A program made the position numbers and the translations under genes. From NCBI RefSeq assembly GCF_030247195.1, contig NC_080670.1:157306580-157370579 (forward strand): a stretch of 64,000 bases of DNA, read 5' to 3'. Below the pieces are notes generated by a model, which was not told the DNA's origin, did not search any database, and worked only from the letters and a program-made list of their open reading frames with translations. This document shows positions 22,414-34,089 of this stretch, piece by piece; position 1 is the stretch's first letter; every line of letters starts with the position of its first letter. Source of the DNA: Topomyia yanbarensis (Eukaryota; Arthropoda; Insecta; Diptera; Culicidae).

Positions 22414-23852
22414 ATGAGCTGCAGTGTGACATCTTGTAATATCAGCGACGATCGTTTCTTGTGGCAGTGTGAATTCTGCAGAAAATGTTATCACGCAGCT
22501 TGTGTTTAGAAGAATTTATCTCGCACTTCATGATTCCCCTGTGTGCAGATTGCCAGCATAATCTAAAGGACACACGAAAAGTGCTGTACCAACAGGAAAA
22601 ATTATTTGAATCTATAACTACGCAAACGGACTGCAACTTACAAATAGCAGCCGACATAAAAAAGTTCAATTCAATTGTTGACTTATTCGAAAATGTTGAG
22701 CTGCAGCTTAAAGAATCAGTGGCGAATGTGAACATAAACACATCGTCGCAAGTGGCAAATGCTGTATCGGCACTATCGCAGGCCATTGACAGTAATTCTT
22801 TTAATAAGGCCGATGAGCTGGTCACGCTGAAAAACCATATCACATCACTATTCAACATATCTATGGGATCCACAAAAAAACACATTGAAGAGTATGTAAA
22901 TGATCTCACTGCCGATTTGACCAGAGAATTGAAAAAAATCTGCAGCGAAGTTCAGAACTTGAGCACCCTTACCATAGATATGGCAGCTCATTGTAATGAA
23001 CACTACCTGAGTGAATCGCGTCCTACACGTGAAGTTTTAGACGAAGTGAAAATTATAACAAATTCAGTTGGCAGTGACATTCTCAAAGAAGTACAATCTC
23101 TTGCCGGCTCAATTAACACTTTGGATAGCAGTATACGCGATGCTTGTTTGCCACCAGCGGGCCCCAGCTTGATGGACGAATTAAATGCCCAATCAACAAA
23201 ATCGGGTGACTCAGGTCACCGTTCCACTGCCGAAGCCACTGAAGGGTGGCGCTTTTTGGGTTCGAAGAAAGTGTGGCGCTCTGACTGGACGGAGTACGAC
23301 ACACGTAATCAGCATAGAATTCAACAGCAAAAGATGAAAGATAGGGCGATGGCACGAAGAAAAGCTAATAAAAAGCAGTTGCATCGGGTAATAAATGATC
23401 GCAATAAAAACAGACACCAACGTAGCCGTAATACTAATGAGACAAATAAACATCAGATATCCAGAAGCAGTTATTATAACTATAACCTCAATGACAACAA
23501 TAATAGCAACAACAATAGCAATAATAATCGTAACAACAATCGAAACAACAATAGCAGCAATAATCGCAACAACAACAACAATACGCAATGCGGTCGTCCA
23601 ACAGCTGGCAACTCTCTTCCCCGGGATAAGGATCTACTTGCGGCGGCAAGGGTGCAATTCTCTAGGCCTCCGTTTGAAAATCAGCGTGGTATCAGGTTTC
23701 AACGTGGTGAAACACTGAATCCATACCCGGTTGTACATCAATTTAACTCAACTTTCGCACCAAATAGGTTTGTAACCCCTGTCCTGACGAATTCCTTTTC
23801 TCAGCGCTGTTCAGCTTGTTCCTGTGAGCATTCGTGTTTTCGTCCAACCTAA
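22414..23852 (+). pseudogene. CR1 ORF1: PHD-finger, coiled-coil, Asn-rich protein (one frameshift)
   Basis: A nucleic-acid-binding ORF1 accompanying the RT. The likely start at 22414 gives MSCSVTSC, then QCEFC and CYHAAC, a C4HC3-like set (C3, C8, C19, C22, H27, C30), and meets a stop near 22506. The last Cys pair, CADC, lies in the next frame (22542-22553), in the open frame running 22485-23852 (455 codons). One base shift therefore splits the finger from the body. The body has a heptad-like middle (about residues 30-230), a basic segment, an Asn-rich tract (about residues 340-367) and a C-terminal Cys cluster (QRCSACSCEHSC). A frameshift or an assembly error are both possible; the ribosome could also start at 22485 and make a finger-less protein. 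Confidence 0.7.
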
Positions 23853-23859
23853 CGCACTG

Positions 23860-24112
23860 TTCAGAGGCAGACCATGACGAACCGGTTACGGATGAAAACG
23901 GATCAATAGTTTTGCATGATATTTCTAAGTATGACAAATTGCCATTAACTTTATCAGAAACGCTTTCAGAAATTTTGATATATTGTCAAAATTTTAATCG
24001 TATGCAGAGCGCATCTAAAATGAGCAAAATCTATAGTAATGTATTGAGCTCCTCTTATTCTGTTATTTTAGGCACTGAAACAAGTTGGAACGATAGCATA
24101 AAATTGGAATGG
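23860..24112 (+). pseudogene. CR1 ORF2 endonuclease remnant
   Basis: Text LTLSETLSEILIYCQNFNRM...YSVILGTETSWND resembles the first strand and the TE(T)W catalytic region at the N-terminus of an AP-type endonuclease. It ends within about 30 codons of that motif and is followed directly by sequence from the region between endonuclease and RT. Roughly 150-200 residues of the domain, including the later catalytic Asp/His residues, are missing. Confidence 0.55.
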
Positions 24113-24161
24113 AGCAATTTTATTTACAAACACTCAGGATGATTTCTGTGTATCTGAATCT

Positions 24162-26387
24162 TTGGCTCCTTTGTGGAAAAATGAAGCTTTTCATACTGCT
24201 ATTGAATTTTCTTTGTTCATCCATAAAAATCAAGAACCCAACGTCTATGACTTTGAGGAAGTCTTTGAATACCATAAAGCTAATTATGACAATATCAGAC
24301 GGAAGGTAGGTAATGTCGACTGGCAAAATACTCTTAGGAATGAAGCGAATATTGAAACCGCCCTGGACGTATTTTACAAAATAATTTTCGAAATTATTCA
24401 TGAAGAGGTGCCCATTAAGAAGAAAAGACGACACGGTAGCTCGAAGCATCCTATTTGGTACAATAGGCAAATTAAAAATCTGAAAAATAGGAAACAAAAA
24501 GCCCACAAGCTATACAAGAAAAATCAAAATAACGAGCACTTGGAACAATATCTCGACATTTGCGATAAACTAAATATTGCCATAGATTCTGCACTTGCGG
24601 ATTACAACTCCAAAACTGAACAGCAGATTAAATCCAGTCCAAAGAATTTTTTTAACTACGTCAAAACTAAATTAAAATCAGATAATTTCCCATCAACAAT
24701 GCACTTGGATGACAACGTACATAATAGCCCGAAAGAAATCTGCAACCTATTTGCAACATTCTTCCAAGAAATATATACAACTTTTTCTGAACAAGACCGC
24801 GATCGCGATTATTTTGCTTTTCTTCCAGATTTTCCTATGGATATTGGCGTCAGTCATGTCATAGTGGAGGACATTTTCAATGCTCTAAACCATTTGGATT
24901 CATCAAAAGGTGCTGGCCCTGATGGAATTCCACCATTATTTATGAAAAACCTAGCAACCGAGCTTACAACTCCATTGTTCTGGCTCTTTAATATGTCTTT
25001 ACAATCTGGAGAGTTTCCCAAAACATGGAAGAGTTCTTTCTTAGTACCTATATATAAATCTGGGAAAAAATCTGACGTTCGCAATTATCGTGGAATAGCC
25101 ATAATCTCCAGCATTCCGAAACTTTTTGAATCAATCATTAACGAAAAAATATTTCTTCAAATAAAAAACAGAATTACTAACCTCCAACATGGCTTCTTCA
25201 AAGGTCGTTCGACCTCAACAAATTTACTAGAATTTATTAACTATTCACTGATTGCAATGGACAATGGAAACTACGTGGAAGCACTTTACACAGACTTTAG
25301 TAAAGCATTTGATCGAATCGACATCCCAATGTTACTTTATAAATTAAAAAAGATGGGAATTGAGCCTGAGCTGCGTACGTGGTTAGAATCATATCTATCC
25401 AACCGCCAGCAAATAATCAAATTCAAAGGAAAGCAATCTAATCCAATTGAAGTCACCTCAGGAGTTCCACAAGGCTCTCATTTAGGACCTCTATTGTTTA
25501 TTTTATATGTGAACGATATTTCCTTCCTTCTCAAAAAACTGAAAGTACTAATCTATGCCGATGACATGAAACTTTACTTGGAGATAAGAAATGCCGAGGA
25601 TATTGATACATTCCAAAACGAAATTCTAGTTTTCCACACGTGGTGTCAAAAAAGCCTCCTACAGCTAAACGTGAAAAAATGCAATTCAATCACTTTTAGT
25701 CGAAAACGACAAACATCGAATGTTGTGATTACCTTAGGAAGACAGACTGTAGCAAAATGTGAAAGAATTAGGGATTTAGGCGTTATATTAGATTCCAAGT
25801 TAAATTTTATTGATCATTATAACACAATTATTCACAAAGCTAACAACATGCTCAGTTTTATAAAACGCTTTAGTTATCATTTTGAAGATCCGTATACAAT
25901 CAAAACATTATATATTGCTTATGTTAGGTCGATATTGGAATATTGCAGCATCGTTTGGTGCCCTTTTTCAAGCACACATGAAGAAAGAATAGAATCTGTA
26001 CAAAAACAATTCATATTATTTGCCCTTCGTAAACTAGGTTGGATAGCATTTCCTTTGCCATCTTATGAAGCACGCTGCATGCTTATCAATATACAAACAT
26101 TGAAGGAACGTCGTGAATTTGCAATGCTTTCGTTCATTAATAATATCGTCTCGCATCGTATTGATTCAGCCGAAATTTTATCCAAATTGAACTTTTATGC
26201 ACCTTCTCGACAGCTACGAAACCGAAGCATATTCTCAATAACTCCATATCGCACAAATTATGCAAAATATGGCCCTATAAATCGAATGATGGCTGTTTAT
26301 AACCGCTATTGCGAATCAATTGATTTTACAATGTCCAAACTAAAACTCACACAATATTTTATACATAAAAGAAATTCTAACGCATAA
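24162..26387 (+). CDS. CR1-clade reverse transcriptase ORF (741 aa, open)
   Basis: RNA-dependent DNA polymerase for target-primed reverse transcription. Seen: a basic linker from about residue 88 (KKKRRHG, WYNRQIKNLK), RT block GAGPDGIPP near residue 250, YTDFSKAFD with catalytic D378, SGVPQGS at 433-438, and YADD with D467-D468, followed by thumb motifs (VRSILEY, RRESVQKQF-like RIESVQKQF, LPSYEAR) and a C-terminal NYAKYGPINRMM. There is no RNase H domain, as normal for the clade. No stop or frameshift breaks the frame, which suggests a recent insertion. The start codon is simply the first ATG; the ancestral start lay upstream in the deleted endonuclease. Without the endonuclease the element could move only by unusual routes or with help. 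Confidence 0.85.
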   Translation: MAPLWKNEAFHTAIEFSLFIHKNQEPNVYDFEEVFEYHKANYDNIRRKVGNVDWQNTLRNEANIETALDVFYKIIFEIIHEEVPIKKKRRHGSSKHPIWYNRQIKNLKNRKQKAHKLYKKNQNNEHLEQYLDICDKLNIAIDSALADYNSKTEQQIKSSPKNFFNYVKTKLKSDNFPSTMHLDDNVHNSPKEICNLFATFFQEIYTTFSEQDRDRDYFAFLPDFPMDIGVSHVIVEDIFNALNHLDSSKGAGPDGIPPLFMKNLATELTTPLFWLFNMSLQSGEFPKTWKSSFLVPIYKSGKKSDVRNYRGIAIISSIPKLFESIINEKIFLQIKNRITNLQHGFFKGRSTSTNLLEFINYSLIAMDNGNYVEALYTDFSKAFDRIDIPMLLYKLKKMGIEPELRTWLESYLSNRQQIIKFKGKQSNPIEVTSGVPQGSHLGPLLFILYVNDISFLLKKLKVLIYADDMKLYLEIRNAEDIDTFQNEILVFHTWCQKSLLQLNVKKCNSITFSRKRQTSNVVITLGRQTVAKCERIRDLGVILDSKLNFIDHYNTIIHKANNMLSFIKRFSYHFEDPYTIKTLYIAYVRSILEYCSIVWCPFSSTHEERIESVQKQFILFALRKLGWIAFPLPSYEARCMLINIQTLKERREFAMLSFINNIVSHRIDSAEILSKLNFYAPSRQLRNRSIFSITPYRTNYAKYGPINRMMAVYNRYCESIDFTMSKLKLTQYFIHKRNSNA

Positions 26388-26530
26388 GAAAATGATTCTG
26401 TAAAAGCTGAAATTGTTTTATTTATAATAAAATTACGTATATATATATATTTTAGTAAATAAGAAAAATGTAAACATTACTGTAACTATACCAGTCTACA
26501 TCGATTGACGAAATAAAATAAATAAAAAAG

Positions 26531-29500
26531 TTCGATGGTTCGAAATAATTGGCAAAAAATATTTATTTTAACAACACTGCCGGTGTACCATTGGCAGTCA
26601 GATTTGAAACTGAAATAACTTCGTAGTTTCTTGTGTAACGGGATTGGTACATTTGGATGAATGATTCAAAAAGAATAATTCAATTCCATAGACGTGGTTA
26701 GACGATGAAAGGGGCGGAGGGTTGAGGGTTTGCGAGGGGGTGGGTGTATTATACACATATACAGAAGTAGAGGTTCGAACTCAAAAAACTGAAATATTGC
26801 CGAGTTAGTTTGTTCAGGTGAATTATTCAAGCACATTCGCATATGCGCAATAGGAAAAAAAGAATAACGTCATTATGTATCCCCTCTACCCTCCCTTAGG
26901 TCAATGGTAGTAAAGTCGATAAAGATGTCTATAATTCACCAGAACATTCCAACTCGATAATAGTTCTTACGGATCTCTACTTCCTGCATTAGATACAGAA
27001 TTTCTTCAGCCACACGTTTATTAAATTTGAAATACGTAACATGAATGTTTCGAGTGAATTTTGATCAAAGACGAAATGTTGATGAGCAATAATGTGTCTT
27101 TTATCTTTTTCTTCAAATACACCCTTTAACACTTGTTTGGTACTCTTTGTACCCAGCGTTATTATCTCCGTTTGTGGTGCAGACCTCAAATTCATTTAGT
27201 TTCCCTAAATATATTGTTTTTGGCAATTTAACGTGCTCGTTTCGCACCCAATACCATACTGTATGAAACAGAATATTTAGAATGGCATCTAGCAAATATT
27301 CAACCAGATACTAAAATTTTACATCCAACAAATAGCCGCATTTTACGATCCAAACTGTAAAATTTCCTATTGATATCGATAAACTTCACACTGCAGTCGT
27401 CTTCGTGTAGCATCGATTCGGTTCGAAAATACCATTCCACAAAAGCTCGTAAATTGTGCGAGCCGGAGTTGGTCCTGAGCCGGGTGTGACTGTGCTGACG
27501 GTTATAAGTGTACAAATTTAATAAGCATGTGCGTACGTATTCAGCTGCTGATGTGGCCACCGGTTTTACCATTTTATAGTTATTACCATTGTCACAAAGC
27601 TGCCCTAATCCTGGACCATAATGACGATAATAGCGCAGCATATTACCGGGGACTCACATTTTCCTCCCGTAGTTCACCACCGTGCTTGCCAAGGCTCTGG
27701 AATCCTTAGTCGAAGATGCCGTGTCATGTTTGATGAAATAAATCTCGTTTTAATTGTCCCCGACACGAACTCCAGGACAACATCGCAAGGCATTGGGAAG
27801 GGGCAAAAGATTAAGCAACATTGCGATCGCGGTGACGAGTTTGTCTGTTTGCTCTGGTGCAGCGTGGCTCCGTCAGCGATAATAGCGACCAACGACGAGA
27901 GTGCCATTAGTGAGCGTTGTATAGCGCACAGATCAAATCACATCATCACCTTGGAAACCCCTCCCGTATGTTGACGTCCTGCTAAAGCATATGTGAGCAT
28001 CCCATTACGACCGACCTTCTCCCTATTCGTCCTACCGTACACCCTGGCCAACCACCGCACGCGGGGTAACAAGATTGCAGTCTTTGATTGTTGTGCCTAG
28101 ATTAATACCATCAAAGTACGGATCGGAATAGAAGACGATAAACGCCCCGGGAATGTTCGCTTCCAAACAGCAACGGAATCCAACAACCGATGAAATCTAA
28201 TACCTCCTCTGTACTTCAGCCTGTGGATTCACAGCCGAACGAGAATGGATATTAATTGGTGGTTGAAAGGATTCCTTCAATTGAAAATGATGGCCTCGGT
28301 GCGCTGCTGTCCGTTCCTTCCACAAGCCGATGTAAGTGTAGAATCAATCAAATCACGACGAGTGCAGTATTCCAGAGAAAGATTTACGAGCGGCTTCGGT
28401 TGATAGTGCAATTTAGCATACCTCGAAACGATAACGGACGCTAGGAAACCCATGGAAACCACACGCACTATTGCGGAGCTCAATTTCCTTGAAAGCTGGA
28501 TGCCATCAACTTGACCCTTTTTCCCCCATCGAAAAACAAAGGAAGAAGGATGACTTACATTCTGGGGAATCCGGTGCAATAAACGTAAATTTTATGAAAG
28601 CCTTTGGTTTTCTTTGAGTCAAGCAATTATTTGCATGTTTGTTTAGATAAGGCTGGCAATAAGGGGTTCTGTTTGGCACTAGGTTACCGATTTATTGGTT
28701 TGTTCAGAGAGTACATAACCATGTTTTATGGCTAGATTCTTACAGTTATTTTACAGACATAATTGGATTCTTCTTCGGACAGTTCTAGGACACACCACAG
28801 AAATAAATCGAAAATAAATGTTTTCAATATGAACAAAATAAATGCGTCGTGAAATAATGAAAAATCATGAAAACAAAAATAAAGGCAGAGAAAAACGACG
28901 GTTCCATCCAACGTCAGGAGTGAATTTCCTTTATTAGCGACGATGATCCTTCGAAAATTGAACCAATTTCCTAGCAATTCCCGTATGCAAATTTCTACAT
29001 CACTCATCCAATTTATCCTTCTATTATATCCACGTATGTCATTCTGCTGATTACGCAAAAGGTGGAACGACACGAGAAAAAAAAGACCGGCTTACGAACA
29101 GAGAAACTTCCGGAGGCAATCCATCAAAAGGGGCAAGCAAGCAAACGATTGCTGGATGCGAATAGAAACAAAAATCTGCATATCCCTGTTGATTCCCAAC
29201 TCCACCTCCGCACGTGTGATTTATCCCATTGCTGAAGCTGCTGCTGGCTAAAGAAGGTAAAAGAGAAAATATTTTCATTATTCATTTGTGAAATGAAAGG
29301 TAATTCGGAAAACTCGCCCGGAAATCAACCATAGGAACATTTTTTTTCACTACTGTCAGCAACTTCGGGTGCTTCTAAGCCCCAATGATTCCGGAACCGT
29401 TTCTTTATGGAAATGAGAAGGTTTGCAACTGTTTCTCTTCCACTCGAATCATACACACACAACGCACCCTTGCCTCAAGGGTGAACAAATGGAAAATCTT

Positions 29501-30120
29501 CCACTCACTTTGCATCAATGATAAGTAATTGCAGTTGTTCAAGATGGGAGATTCCGTTCTGAAAGAAGGACTCGCTGTGACTTTTGCTCCAACGATGATC
29601 ACACTGTGCTACGGAGGTGCAGTCGTTCTCCCACTCTTCTGAACAGAAGGAAAAAAAGTGCATGCATGTGTAAAATCTACTTACGTTTCACAAAATTCTG
29701 GCTGGTGCTAGCTTTTGTTGAACCTGTTTGCCTCGGGAACCAGTAGGAAAGGAAAAACAAATTCAAGAGCTCCCACTTACATATAGTATCAGTAATGCTA
29801 CTTGAGCACACAAAAAGGAAATCGTACTTACCTATTTGCTGGCGACGGTACAAAAACTAGGATACAATTTAGGATCTCCTTTCTCCGGTTTTACCTTTCG
29901 TACTGTTTGTGCAGTGCAAGTTCTGGAAAAAATAAAAATCATTTTATATTTCGAAGAACTTTCGAGAAGTCAAGCGAAACTAAATGGCACTCTTCTCGGA
30001 GGATCCGGTGCATAGGTACCTGCTACTTTGGGACGAAGTGAGTTACTTTGTTTACGAATCACTTGTGTCATTCTATTCGATTCTGCATTCGAATGGAAAT
30101 TCCGTATTATGTTCATTTCT
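26531..30120. other. no gene recognised
   Basis: Unique-looking DNA. Minus-strand ORFs at 27300-27641 (113 codons) and 27674-27907 (77 codons) were examined: a GTGAGT donor-like site lies downstream of the latter (about 27655), but I could not build a plausible exon chain or recognise a domain. GC content rises at 27700-28560, which could mark a host exon or regulatory region. Confidence 0.4.
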
Positions 30121-30830
30121 TTTGATTTCAGTAAAAAAGCATGGTTGTTTCAGAGATGAACGAATTTTGTTAGAAAAAATTTAATGTGATTTAACTTTGT
30201 GAAGCGTCGACTCATTTAGTGTCTGATTGTAAAGTTCTAACAGTGACAATTCTGATACAGAATTGTTTGTATTAGTGCTTGATTGAGCCATTGGAAGGGA
30301 ACGAATTAATTAAAATAAAGCCGTATTGTAACTGATTTTCTATCCACTTTTTCGGTAGTGTTTTGAGTGGGGGGGGGGGCTTATTGCGCTTTCATCGCGC
30401 CTCTTTCTTTTGCTCACAAGTTTTACGCAGCTATTAGCAATTAGCTGGATCTTTTCGTTGGAAGGAGATTCTCTGTCCCCCCGGATTGCGCATAAATGAC
30501 TCTGTTTATGGATCCGCCCCATTTTGGCCCTTCATACAGTGTTAATGTGAATGTTGGTTGATAACTTAATTTTATCTGTGCTATTAAAAGCATCTTCAGC
30601 CACCGGAGTATTCCATGCACTGATGGTGGGTTCCTATATCATCATCATCATCATAATCACAAGTTTCACGCAGCTATTTCGGAGCCTCACTTGATTTATG
30701 AAATGGTTCGACCTTTGTAACCCGCCAGGGAAACAATTTAGCACTGGGTGAAAATATACCAAATTTTGCGAACTCTCTCCGTAGAGTGTATTTGTTTACG
30801 TAGAATTATGCTCACCGCTGTTCGATACGG
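30121..30830. repeat. dispersed repeat, copy 2, carrying a small insertion
   Basis: Second copy of the repeat at 21669-22132, same orientation. It is longer because of a 221-bp insertion at 30436-30656. Confidence 0.75.
30436..30656 (+). mobile_element. SINE-like or 5'-truncated retroposon with 22-bp target duplication
   Basis: Flanked by TCACAAGTTTTACGCAGCTA.. (30414-30435) and the same 22 bases with one mismatch (30657-30678); copy 1 of the host repeat has one such site. The insert ends in an ATC microsatellite (30637-30654) just before the duplicate, as retroposon 3' tails do. I saw no clear pol III A and B boxes, so a truncated LINE tail is as likely as a SINE. Confidence 0.65.
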
Positions 30831-31269
30831 CAGGGCCTGTTCGAGCGAAGAAGGGCGTCAAAGGTGCCCCTGTTAAGTACACTGCGGTTGACTTCTGGAA
30901 TGTCTCGCGGGGAGCGAGTAGATCCTGCGATAATTCGCCATCGTTGCTAGGGAGGTTCCAACAAAGGAATAAATCTCACCTCCTTAGCTAACAGTCAAAG
31001 ACCACTGCCGAAGCAGCCAACGAAAAACGAAGGAGAACGCTGCCATTGCTATCCCGGCCGGTCGGAAGGAGCCACCCACCTGCCCATATTTGACTGTATC
31101 CAGCGAGCACCAGCTGTTTTTGACGACAGAGGGAGTAGGTGAATAAATTATTAATTTTTTTTTGTTAATGTACGAATATTCGAAATTCATGTAGAGGCAC
31201 CTAGGCCGCCCTGACAAGAAGGGTCTGCCGGACAAATCAGAACCTGAGTAGTGGGTAAACCGCTACTTA
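30831..31269. other. no gene recognised
   Basis: Moderately GC-rich stretch with no coding signal; it may be the continuation of the dispersed repeat or part of the R1 tail. Confidence 0.4.
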
Positions 31270-31944
31270 CACTTTTGAGCCATTTAGCCCTCCTCCTGCG
31301 TGTCGTCTCCATCTATTATGTCGCCATTCAGCTCTCATCTCAGTGAGCTGTTAAGCTTCTATAGAAACCCACTTTCTGGAGCCATTCAGCTCCCAGATAT
31401 ATCAAGATCTGCTCAGATAGTATCCGGCGGGGGCAGTACCCTACTCCGACTGAGAGTTCCCCGGCGGCGGAATTTCTCTCGGTACCGATATCTGTTTCGT
31501 GAGACAATTAGCTCCTAGCCGATTAGAATCCACCCTACTATGGATTCCTTAGGGATGGATTTGTCCCGATCCTGATGCGTGTTTTGTGAGCCATTTAGCT
31601 GCCTGATTTGTCCCAATTTACTCAATCTAGTCCTCGCCGGTAGGCCTAGCTTATTCAACTGGCCAGACAGTAGCTGCCGAGGTCTGTCTGTCCAACAATT
31701 CCGGGTGGAGCGTACCTTCCGATTCACTGCGACCCAACGACCTGCTGATGATCATTCGACACGGTCTACTCGATCTTGTTCCCGTATGCTGTCGAGCTCG
31801 GTTCGGCGATTTCAGTGAAGCCTGACGTCCGGCTCGCTAGCGCCTCGACGACTCGAATCCCGTTCTACGTCGCTTACTACTCAACTGGTTTCCCCGGCGG
31901 CACAATTTTACCCGAAACCAGATTTGTGGTTTCACAGCGGTTTT

Positions 31945-34000
31945 CTAGCCGTCGGCGGTACTTTGTTGGTCCCTTCGCCACTTCTTCTGCAGCTCGCAAA
32001 GAATACTCATCACTACTCTGTGAACCGCATCATGGCACATCTCTTCAATGATATTGTCGACTGTCACACCGAGCACACCCCTTCGAACTTCTTCTAACCT
32101 AGGACATTCGAAGGCCACGTGTTCTAGTGTTTCTTGCACGTTCACACACTCTGGGCAAAGGGGTGACGAAACATGCCGAAACCGATGCAATACTTCCAGA
32201 AGAATCCATACGCGGATAAAAGCTGCATCAAACGAAAGTTTGACGTGCATCTTACGCACCCACAGCGAAACATTTGGAATGAGTCGGTGGGTCCACCTTC
32301 ATTTCTCCGCGTTATCCCACTCTTGTTGCCGCATCAACGAGTCAGCTCTGATCAGTCTCCTTGCATTTCGTGTATTCCTCCGCAGGTATCATTCCACGTC
32401 CTCAGCCAGAGTGATACAGATCGGAATCATCCTGGCAAAGACGCTTACCATCTCTGGCGACATCGTTCTGTTCGCGCTCGTGAAACGAACAACCATTAGG
32501 TGAAACGACCTTGTCAACTCCATCCGGTTCCGTTTTGAGTTCAGTCCACCAGCCCAGGTTGGTTCGGCATACCTCAGTATTAAGACACCAGCGACACCAG
32601 CCTTTGCCTCGATGCTTTTTTCGCACTCGCGATGACTATGGCACCCCCCGTCGAGATCCCTTTCCGGAACCTGAACTGCCTCAGCGATAGACCGTTCTTC
32701 TCATTTTCAGTGTAGTTCGTCAACTTCTTGAGGATAACCCTTTCCAGAGGTTTGCCAAGAGTATCAAGCAGACATATAGGCCGATACGATGCTGGAGCTC
32801 CTGGTGGCTTCCTAGGTCTTGGCAACAACACCAGGATCTAGCATCAATCCGGGAAGAAACCTTCGTCCAGGCATGTTTATTGAATTATACTGAACATATC
32901 CGGAAACGTTAAAATCGCGGTCTTCAGTGAAACGTTGGGGGTATCGTCCGAACCGGGAGCTTTCTAGGATTGCAATCTTTTTGCCACTGTCAGAAGCTCG
33001 TCGTTGGAGACTCGATTGTCATCAACATTTTTACCGTCTGCATGCGGCTGGGTTGTGCTTCGGAAAAGACCCTCCACGATAATTTGTCAGCGAACATTTC
33101 AGCTGGCGTCATTTAACCCTTGACCTTGGTCATCACGACACAGTAGGCATTGCCCCACGGGTTAGCGTATACTTCTCTGCACTGCTTTTAGTAGCTGGTG
33201 GATTTTCTTAGTACTATCTCGCGTTGGCCATAATGTCAACTTACACTCTTCTCTGACTGCCTCAGGTCTTGCTCTTTGAACGCGAATTTTAGGCAGGCAC
33301 CATGCTGATGCTGAGCTTCTCATTCCATCAACACACCGGCACTTGCTTCGGCTCCATTTTGTTCGGATCGTTACGTCAGATGCTCTCGCTAGTAGTTCAG
33401 ACAGCTCATTGGAATTCGAAATTGGAGCGAGGCTGTCAGCACGAAGTACTCCCACAAAAATGTCCGTATCGACATCCTTTATATTCTACTTCCGCTCTCC
33501 AGTCTATATGTTTACTGCTCACTAGCTCGCCAATTCATGTTATTCATCTCCAACGCACTACAGAATGTTATGTTGATGATGGGTTCCCGAATGTGCTAGC
33601 GGATCCTTCGTTACACAGTCTTACATCCAGCTTCGCCAGAGCTTCCAACAAGCTGTAATATTTTGCGTTGGTCAGCCTGCTGCTCCACTCCACGGCCCAA
33701 GCGTTAGAGTCACCTCCTATAACAACCAGTGTTTGTCCGACTAACGAGTCGGTTAGTGCGTCCAACATCCGATCGTACATACAGCTCTAGTGTCCACCGT
33801 GGAGAAGCATAACAGTCACATACAAATACGCCATTGATCCCAGCGATCACAACGCCTTCGTGAGGGTTATCCAGCACCTCGTGGACAGGGAAACCGCCCA
33901 TCACTAGGATTGCCGCCATTCCTGCACTATCCACCATCCAGTTACCGTTATCCGGACGGAACACGATACGGCTTTGCAATAATTGCAACGTCGCACTTCA
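31945..34000 (-). pseudogene. R1 ORF2 (AP-endonuclease and RT), internally deleted
   Basis: From 33990 down: endonuclease text SRIVFRPDNGNWMVDSAGMA, PHEGVVIAGINGVFVCDCYA (33860-33800), VVIGGDSNAWAVEW (33730-33690; GD.NA is the catalytic DxN region), then linker text around RTKWSRSK (33365). RT text appears at 32830-32620 (LLPRPRKPPGAPASYRPICL, GLSLRQFRFRKG) and stops before the catalytic Asp block. The YADD block is absent: the sequence jumps to the thumb (YAEPTWAGGLN, about 32575) and on to SSPLCPECVNVQETLEHVAF (32170-32110), the R1 Cys-Cys-His-Cys end. About 190 residues of RT palm are missing, so it is dead. Confidence 0.8.
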
Positions 34001-34089
34001 TTTCTGTTGTTGACTGCTACAAGGGTTGCTGTGCAATGTCACAATAATTGAGATTAAGCTGGGTTATCTCCATCATTATTGGCCTGCCT

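Larger units (their letters stand above)
22128..26530 (+). mobile_element. CR1-clade LINE (T1/Q-like), endonuclease-deleted
   Basis: The best-preserved element in the window. It has a 5' UTR, an ORF1 with PHD-type Cys/His pattern, a short piece of endonuclease, a long open RT ORF and a 3' UTR ending near 26530 in AAATAAAATAAATAAAAAAG. RT text places it with T1/Q elements of mosquitoes (CR1 clade), in which ORF1 PHD fingers are known. It appears inserted at a GTTCG word in the dispersed repeat; I see no clear target duplication, as is usual for this clade. Confidence 0.8.

Noticed and set aside
23211..23588. 125-codon minus-strand ORF rich in Ile and Val
   Set aside because: It is the shadow of the Asn-rich repeat of the CR1 ORF1 on the other strand.
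27300..27907. Minus-strand ORFs of 113 and 77 codons with a GTGAGT donor-like site between
   Set aside because: I could not join them in frame or recognise a domain. An ORF of this size is expected by chance in 64 kb.
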